NCBI GenBank assembly: GCA_013420905.1
Contig: JAAXNY010000005.1
Location: forward strand, 1,240,001-1,304,000
Direction of reading: 5' to 3'
DNA length: 64,000 nt
Origin: Collybia mongolica
Lineage: Eukaryota > Basidiomycota > Agaricomycetes > Agaricales > Clitocybaceae
The notes beneath the pieces were generated by a model that saw only the letters and a list, made by a program, of their open reading frames with translations, was not told the origin of the DNA and did not search any database. This document shows, piece after piece, positions 58,989 to 64,000 of this stretch. Each line of letters starts with the position of its first letter. Within the stretch, counting starts at the first letter, position 1. The position numbers were made by a program, and so were the translations under genes.

Positions 58989-59930
58989 TAGATCTTACGC
59001 GCTCTTGAGTTTGATGATGTGGCTTCGTTGAAGATTCTCGCCTGGATAATATATACCTAATATCGTTTTCGTATACCCTTCATTTTTTGCACAAAGCACA
59101 TGTTGTAAAGTTGGTCGGATCTGAAGGAGGCGCAACGCCCCACAGCCTAACTCAACTACCGACAACTACCCTCTTCTGCCGAGATAACCCACGCGGTGAT
59201 TAAAACCTCAGCAACAATTAAGAACTGTTGAAGACTGCTGGTACGTAGAATAAAAAGGATATCGTATTGCAAGCCACATGATGTAAGTGTATCTGTCCTT
59301 ATACATTAAAACAGCAGGGGGTTTTGACCCTAGCTTTGCTGACCTAATATTTGCTTTGCTGACTAAAAATATGACTAATCAGAAAAAGATGACAAATATT
59401 GAACGGATGCCTGAAACAGAAGCAGGCGGCATTTGCCATCAGACACATCATTTAGTCATGTGACCAAAAAGTGTCCAGCATCAAATTTGTATAATGTGTG
59501 CCCTCAGGCTTCCAACTACTAGCTCATGTGTCCATTTGTTGCTGGGATCTGGAAGTGGTGTCATTCTTCTTTCTCCCCTCTCATAGAACATCTTGGAAAG
59601 GTCAAATCAATTTAATAAAGTTTCATGGCCATAGCCTGTTGATTACAAAATACTTATCAAAGCATGCATAATAGTTTTGAGGCTCAGTTGAGGTAAATAT
59701 ATAAGATTGTGTGCAATCTAGAGAGTGCCTTGATTGTAGGCAGGAACATATCACCTGTATTTGTTGTGAGACTAATTACCATCTCATTTACAAAACCAAA
59801 AGCCATAATCATGATTCATCATCTATTCTTGCCACAGTAAAAATAAGAATGAAGCAGATGAATCTCTTCTGAAATACCAAGGTAATTTGTTGTAAATAAA
59901 TTTCAATTTTACAGTTGTTCCTTAGAGTGG
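58989..59930. other. Transition into AT-rich repeat DNA
   Basis: Normal composition continues to about 59250 and then drops to AT-rich sequence. No gene recognised. Motifs CTTTGCTGACCTAA, CTTTGCTGACTAA and ATGACTAATC near 59330-59380 are relatives of the TGACTAA iterations found later, so this is probably the edge of the repeat block. Confidence 0.5.
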
Positions 59931-60282
59931 TATGAGGCCCCTGGAAGTTCCCCTATATGTTTGGAAAAGTTTTTCCCCAGAATGGGCCTTAAATCCACTA
60001 TATGGGCCAGGGCTTATATCATAAAACATATTTTAGTGCTTTTTGAGGATTGTGAATCTGGGCTCTGGCTCTTCTCAAACTGAAACAGATCAAATGAACC
60101 AGTGACCCATTACTTGAAAAAAAACTTCAAGGAAGGTCTGAAATCTGCTATATTTAGGCCAAGGATTTTGCCAGAATCACTCAGATCCACTATTTTGGGC
60201 TGGAAAAATCATCATTTTGGGAGTCTCAAATCCAGAAAAGTTTTCCAAACATATAGGTGAGCTTCTGGGGGCCTGTGGTATG
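59931..60282. repeat. Imperfect inverted repeat (fold-back)
   Basis: The left arm (59931-59970: ATGAGGCCCCTGG, then CCCCTATATGTTTGGAAAAG) is repeated in reverse complement at 60237-60282 (TTTTCCAAACATATAGG, then CTGGGGGCCT). Arms of about 40 bp with a spacer of about 270 bp. It looks like a fold-back or MITE-type remnant. Confidence 0.6.
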
Positions 60283-60404
60283 GGGAAAAAAAATCAATGG
60301 CATTTGTGGCCAACTGCAATCCACACTCCAGTGACCATATATCTGGAACTCCCTTTATATATTTGTGTAAATATTATTTGTCCTCAGAATGGACAAGCCA
60401 CCCC

Positions 60405-60423
60405 CCCGTGCCTTCGGCACGGG
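60405..60423. other. 8-bp hairpin next to repeat copy A
   Basis: CCCGTGCC-TTC-GGCACGGG, a perfect 8-bp stem with a 3-nt loop, ending four bases before direct repeat copy A begins. Helitrons end in a short GC-rich hairpin close to the 3' terminus, which is one explanation. Confidence 0.55.
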
Positions 60424-60426
60424 TAG

Positions 60427-60621
60427 TAAGCTTGTCTGTCTATATTAAAGTACTACGGCCGTGTGAATTTGATTGTGACTAATCCTGACTAAGCGCTGAC
60501 TAAGTCTGACAAAGCAGCAAAAAAGTTGTCTTTTAAGTAGAGTGCTGACTAAGGATGACAAAGCAGGAAAATTGTTGAAGTCACATGCCATGTCACCTGC
60601 TCAAGTCACCTGCTTAAGTCA
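60427..60621 (+). repeat. Direct repeat copy A with TGACTAA iterations
   Basis: About 195 bp starting TAAGCTTGT and TATATTAAAGTAC, then repeated TGACTAA/TGACAAA units (TGTGACTAATCCTGACTAAG, CGCTGACTAAGTCTGACAAA and GTGCTGACTAAGGATGACAA) and three CACCTGC-type units. Copy B at 62438-62640 is close to 90% alike by eye and lies 2,011 bp downstream in the same orientation. Confidence 0.85.
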
Positions 60622-60816
60622 CCCTTAATTACCACAATAAATTCTAACATTACATATCTTGCTTTAAAAACTAATACATTATATATTTAAAAAAAAATCT
60701 ATCCAGGTAACATGCTAAGACACATACTAATCACCTGATCTGCAACACCACATCACATGACCTCCAAAGCGGACTAAGTCAACAAATAACAAACAATACC
60801 TATTAACCTTAAGCTG

Positions 60817-61100
60817 CCTCATAAATTTCAGATGCTCAAACTGGAAAAAAAAAAGTATTTAAATGGTGCCACTACCCATAAAATTACAAATCAAAGTAGA
60901 ACATGGAAAGCATGCAGATAAAAATGGAAATGAGTTTATCTGAGCAATTTGGTTGTTAATCCATAAATTAACATAAAATGTTCTAACACTACAAAGCCTG
61001 CTTTAAAATCTGATACATTCTATTTTGAAAAAATTACTCTCTGTCTAACCCTATCTTTAGAACAATAGGAATCCAGTGCAAATGAGTAAGGGAAGTAGTA
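60817..61100 (+). pseudogene. Decayed helicase fragment, copy 1
   Basis: Starts CTCATAAATTTCAGATGCTC and keeps recognisable pieces of the better-preserved copy downstream (for example GCATGCAGATAAAAATGG against GCTTACAGATGGCAATGG, and CTTTAAAATCTGATACATT against CTAAAACCTGATACATTTT). Full of stops and small indels. Confidence 0.55.
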
Positions 61101-61221
61101 ATACATGGTTGAGAGAAATATTATAGGTAGAAGAAACATTGATTCCAAGGATTTTGAATAGAGCTGATCCCTATCAAATTAGAGCAATAACAACTAACTT
61201 TTCACATAATAATTTGCAAAT

Positions 61222-61820
61222 GTGATAGGAATTGACTACACAATATTGGACAGCATTGTTGCCTTTGATGCAGTCAACTGGCTATTCCAAAATATTAGAG
61301 GAGATGATAGAGCCTTTGGTAGGCTAATTATAGTATTTGATGGTGCAGACTGTGGGTGCCTGTCTTATGCACTCCCCACTGTGGGGATGAACTTCAAATA
61401 CTCAAACTAAAGAAAAATCTGTACTTATATGGTGTTACTAATGATAAAATGAGACTTTCCAAATGGCAAATTGAAATTGGCCATGGGAAGCTTACAGATG
61501 GCAATGGAAATGTCACCTTACCTAGCCACTTTTATGATGCTGAGAATACTGTGGAGTCTCTAACTGACACATTATATCCTGACATTGGAAACCCTGTTCT
61601 AAAACCTGATACATTTTACCCTGAGAGAGCTATTCTTTCTGCCAGAAATGGTGATGTTGACTCTCTCAATAAAAAAGTACTGGATATGTTTCCTGGAGAT
61701 GGCAAGATGTACCACAGTGCAGATTGTATTGCATATGAAGGAATTGATGGAGCTGAAGCAATATACCCTGTTGAATATCTGAATGTTATCAATGTATCAG
61801 GGCTACCTCTATCTATGTAA
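61222..61820 (+). pseudogene. Helitron (PIF1-type) helicase remnant, best-preserved copy
   Basis: Two frames joined by a frameshift near 61400. The first reads FDAVNWLFQNIRGDDRAFGR LIIVFDGAD, corresponding to the helicase region that normally runs EAVDRTLRDIR...FGGxxVVFGGDFRQ (motif II area). The second reads KLKKNLYLYGVTNDKMRLSK, WQIEIGHGKLTDGNGNVTLP, ERAILSARNGDVDSLNKKVL, DMFPGDGKMYHSADCIAYEG and YPVEYLNVINVSGLPLSM. This last part matches the conserved Helitron pattern of RAIL-x-N-x-DV-x-LN, then LPG-x-SAD and YP-x-FLN-x-SGLP. Neither the upstream ATPase motif I nor the Rep endonuclease is present. Non-functional by truncation and frameshift. Confidence 0.72.
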
Positions 61821-62352
61821 GCTAACTTAAAAAGTGGGGTGCCATGTAATGATATTGCACAATTTGAACACAGTTGATAGTCTTTACAATGGGTCAAGGG
61901 AAATAATAACATGGACAAGCAACCATATTGTAGAAGTATAGTTAATTGGGAGGCAAAATGATAGGCATAAAGAAATTATCTCAAGATTCCAAATGATGCC
62001 ATCTAATAGCCTGATAGCTTTTAAATTGGCATGGTCACAACTGCTTTTATAGCTGGGATTCTGTATGACAATTAACCAATATCAAGGGCACTGATTACAC
62101 CAAGTTGGACTTGACTTTAGATCTCCTGTAGTTATACATGGGCAGTTTTATATTGTGATTTCACAGGTAATATTGGTACATGGAATGAAAGCTATGATAC
62201 CAAATACTGTAGACAATAGGGTCACTTTAACAGTAAAGAGGTTCCTTTGGAGTAGAAGTATTATATGGATTATGATTTGAATGGGGAAAAAAGCCTACAT
62301 CCAAAATATTGAAATTGAACATAGAATAAAGTATTGAGACTAAGATGGGAGT

Positions 62353-62371
62353 CTGGGGGCAGAGCCCCCAG
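62353..62371. other. 8-bp hairpin upstream of repeat copy B
   Basis: CTGGGGGC-AGA-GCCCCCAG, a perfect 8-bp stem with a 3-nt loop in otherwise AT-rich DNA, followed by a GC-rich stretch (about 62380-62435) leading into copy B. Same geometry as the hairpin before copy A. Confidence 0.55.
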
Positions 62372-62437
62372 CAAGCTGAAGGTTACGTGGTAGAGCCATG
62401 GGTGAGTGTAGCAGTGCCGTAGCGTAGCCACGGGCCA

Positions 62438-62640
62438 TAAGCTTGTATATATTAAAGTACCAGGAACGTGGGAATTGATTGTGACTAATCCTGACTAAGC
62501 GCTGACTAAGTCTGACAAAGCAGCAGAAAAGTTGTCTTTTAAGTAGAGTGCTGACTAAGGATGACAAAGCAAGAAAAGTTGTTAAAGTCACATGCTATGT
62601 CACCTGCTCAAATCACCTGTTCAAACCAGCTAAAGTCACC
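62438..62640 (+). repeat. Direct repeat copy B with TGACTAA iterations
   Basis: Second copy of the 195-bp repeat, beginning TAAGCTTGTATATATTAAAG and carrying the same TGACTAA/TGACAAA and CACCTGC series in the same order. Differences are scattered substitutions and a few indels. Confidence 0.85.
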
Positions 62641-62711
62641 ATAACCACCACATCACATAACCTCTAAAGCGCACTAAGTCAATAAATATTAACCCATTTG
62701 TATGCACACTT

Positions 62712-62900
62712 CCTCATAAATTTCAGATGCTCAAACTAAATTATAAAAAATACATTCAAATGGTGCTACTGCTCATGAAATTACAGACAGACAAAAATGA
62801 AAATGACTTTTACCTGACCAATTCTGCTATAAAGCCTTTAATTCACACAATATATTCCCTATTTTAATTACATCATATTACACGATATTTATTTAAAAAA
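62712..62900 (+). pseudogene. Decayed helicase fragment, copy 3
   Basis: Begins CTCATAAATTTCAGATGCTC like copy 1, then loses similarity within about 150 bp. No open frame. Confidence 0.5.
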
Positions 62901-63059
62901 AATGTTCTATTCAGGTCATAATCACATGCTAAGTCACCTGCCTCACAACAAACATAATCACCTGCTTTACAGCACAGGATAACCCCAATTAAAGTGGACT
63001 GAAGTCAACAAATATTATCTGTTATCCTTAACTTTTTTGTGTATGTATACTGCCTGACA

Positions 63060-63500
63060 AGTTTCAGATGCTCAACTAAAACAGTAAAATAGGTATTTAG
63101 AAGGTGCTACTGCTTATAAAATTACAAATCAAGAATATACAGACAAACATGAAAATGACTTTATCTAATCAATTCTGCCATCAAGCCTTTAATCAATGCA
63201 ATGTATTCTAAGATTACAAATCCTGTTTTAAAACCTGATACATTATACACTAAAAAAAACTCCCTTTCCACCAAATACAATGATATAAACTCTTCCAAAA
63301 TACTGGAAATAATTCCTGGAAATGTTAAGGTATGCATACCACATTATAAATTATATTGCACATAACAGAATTGATGGAGCCACAACAATATACTCCAATT
63401 GAATACTTGAACTCTATCCATGGATCAGAGCTACCTCTTTCTAAGCTTATATTTAAAGCAACTGGAATCCAGTGCAAATTATCAAGTGAAATAGTATAAT
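63060..63500 (+). pseudogene. Decayed helicase fragment, copy 4
   Basis: Starts with TTTCAGATGCTCAACT and can be followed to the equivalent of the helicase end: AAAACCTGATACATTATACA, then ATACTGGAAATAATTCCTGG and GAATTGATGGAGCC, then ATCAGAGCTACCTC. Many stops. It is the second most complete copy. Confidence 0.55.
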
Positions 63501-64000
63501 TGATTAAAAGAAAATATAATGGGTAGAAACATTGATTTCAAGAATTTGAGAAGAACTGATATTTGTTAAATTAAGCCAATGATAATTACTTTTTCATGAT
63601 GGATTATGTATGGCAACTAACAAATGTGGTAGGATAATAACTATACAATGTTGAATCTGACCTTAGACTATTTGTATCCACTGTTTGAGTTACAGTTCAA
63701 CCAAGTTATATATACATGATTGTTTATCTGCAGAGGGGAAAGATAGACATAATTATGGCAATAACACAAATATGGATGTGCAAGAGTAGGTTTGTAAAAC
63801 CAGGAAGACAGGGTAAAATAGGATATGACAATAATGCATAAGGTGGTTGACCAACTGCTGGATTGGAATAGTAAAGGGCCATATCTGAAAGCAGGACTGA
63901 GGTGATATTATGAAAATTGTAGGTATAGAAGGTTATAGGGCTCTAACCATTTAGTATTTGTTTATAAAATGGTGTAAACTAAACATTTACCAAATAACAA
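63501..64000. other. AT-rich repeat-derived sequence to window end
   Basis: No gene. It resembles the sequence following the first helicase remnants (for example ATTGATTTCAAGAATTTGA against ATTGATTCCAAGGATTTTGA at about 61140), so it belongs to the same decayed element family. Confidence 0.4.

Larger units (their letters stand above)
60427..64000 (+). mobile_element. Decayed Helitron-type elements, head-to-tail
   Basis: AT-rich block made of at least two similar units in the same orientation. Each unit begins with the TATATTAAAGTAC/TGACTAA repeat and contains helicase-derived fragments. All reading frames are broken, so the elements are non-autonomous or dead. Assignment to Helitrons rests on the helicase fragment (see 61222-61820), the 5' TCTATATTAAAG-like start and the GC-rich hairpins; exact termini were not fixed and the block runs off the window. 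Confidence 0.6.

Overview
The window is nuclear DNA of a mushroom-forming basidiomycete (Agaricomycetes, probably Agaricales). The basis for this is very intron-dense genes with roughly 50-60 nt GT-AG introns, a compact mixture of strands, aryl-alcohol-oxidase-type GMC and omega-class GST genes, and fungal housekeeping proteins (MED13, CBP80, CTU1/NCS6, ICP55, BIG1, FLX1). Gene models were spliced by eye from GT-AG sites and family similarity, with no alignment or RNA evidence. Outer limits are usually reliable; single intron borders can be wrong.

Layout. 0.2-9 kb: ICP55-like aminopeptidase P (-), a DAG-lipase-like class 3 lipase (+), BIG1 (-) and short/branched-chain acyl-CoA dehydrogenase (+). 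9.6-15 kb: Mediator subunit 13 (+). 15-19 kb: an unrecognised spliced minus-strand gene and a membrane-anchored amidase (+). 19-26 kb, all minus: an omega-like GST with an apparent 4-nt microexon, a cytochrome b5-acyl-CoA dehydrogenase fusion, and a DUF2433 metallophosphatase-like/RRM-like protein. 26-28 kb: two tandem paralogous Cys-rich GPI-type surface proteins (-). 28.6-33.3 kb: an intron-containing tRNA-Gln(CTG), tRNA adenosine deaminase TAD2 (+) and prolyl oligopeptidase (-). 33.3-37 kb has no gene I can name. 37-46 kb: FLX1-like mitochondrial carrier, mitochondrial IF-3, a PPR-type protein (-) and nuclear cap-binding CBP80 (+). 46.5-59 kb: an orphan basidiomycete protein (-), a third Cys-rich GPI protein (+), CTU1/NCS6 (+), an unusual MDR-like protein with a long disordered N-terminus (-) and a GMC oxidoreductase (+). 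From about 59.2 kb to the end the DNA becomes strongly AT-rich and consists of decayed repeats, including several degenerate copies of a Helitron-type helicase segment and a 2-kb-spaced direct repeat.

Functional themes. Many products are mitochondrial (ICP55, two acyl-CoA dehydrogenases, FLX1, IF-3, PPR protein, possibly the prolyl oligopeptidase). A second theme is RNA and tRNA biology (tRNA-Gln, TAD2, CTU1, CBP80, MED13). Neither looks like an operon-like system; they look like ordinary fungal synteny. No secondary-metabolite cluster, defence island or cyclic-peptide precursor gene was seen. The most unusual items are the microexon in the GST, the tandem Cys-rich surface-protein family and the Helitron graveyard at the right end.
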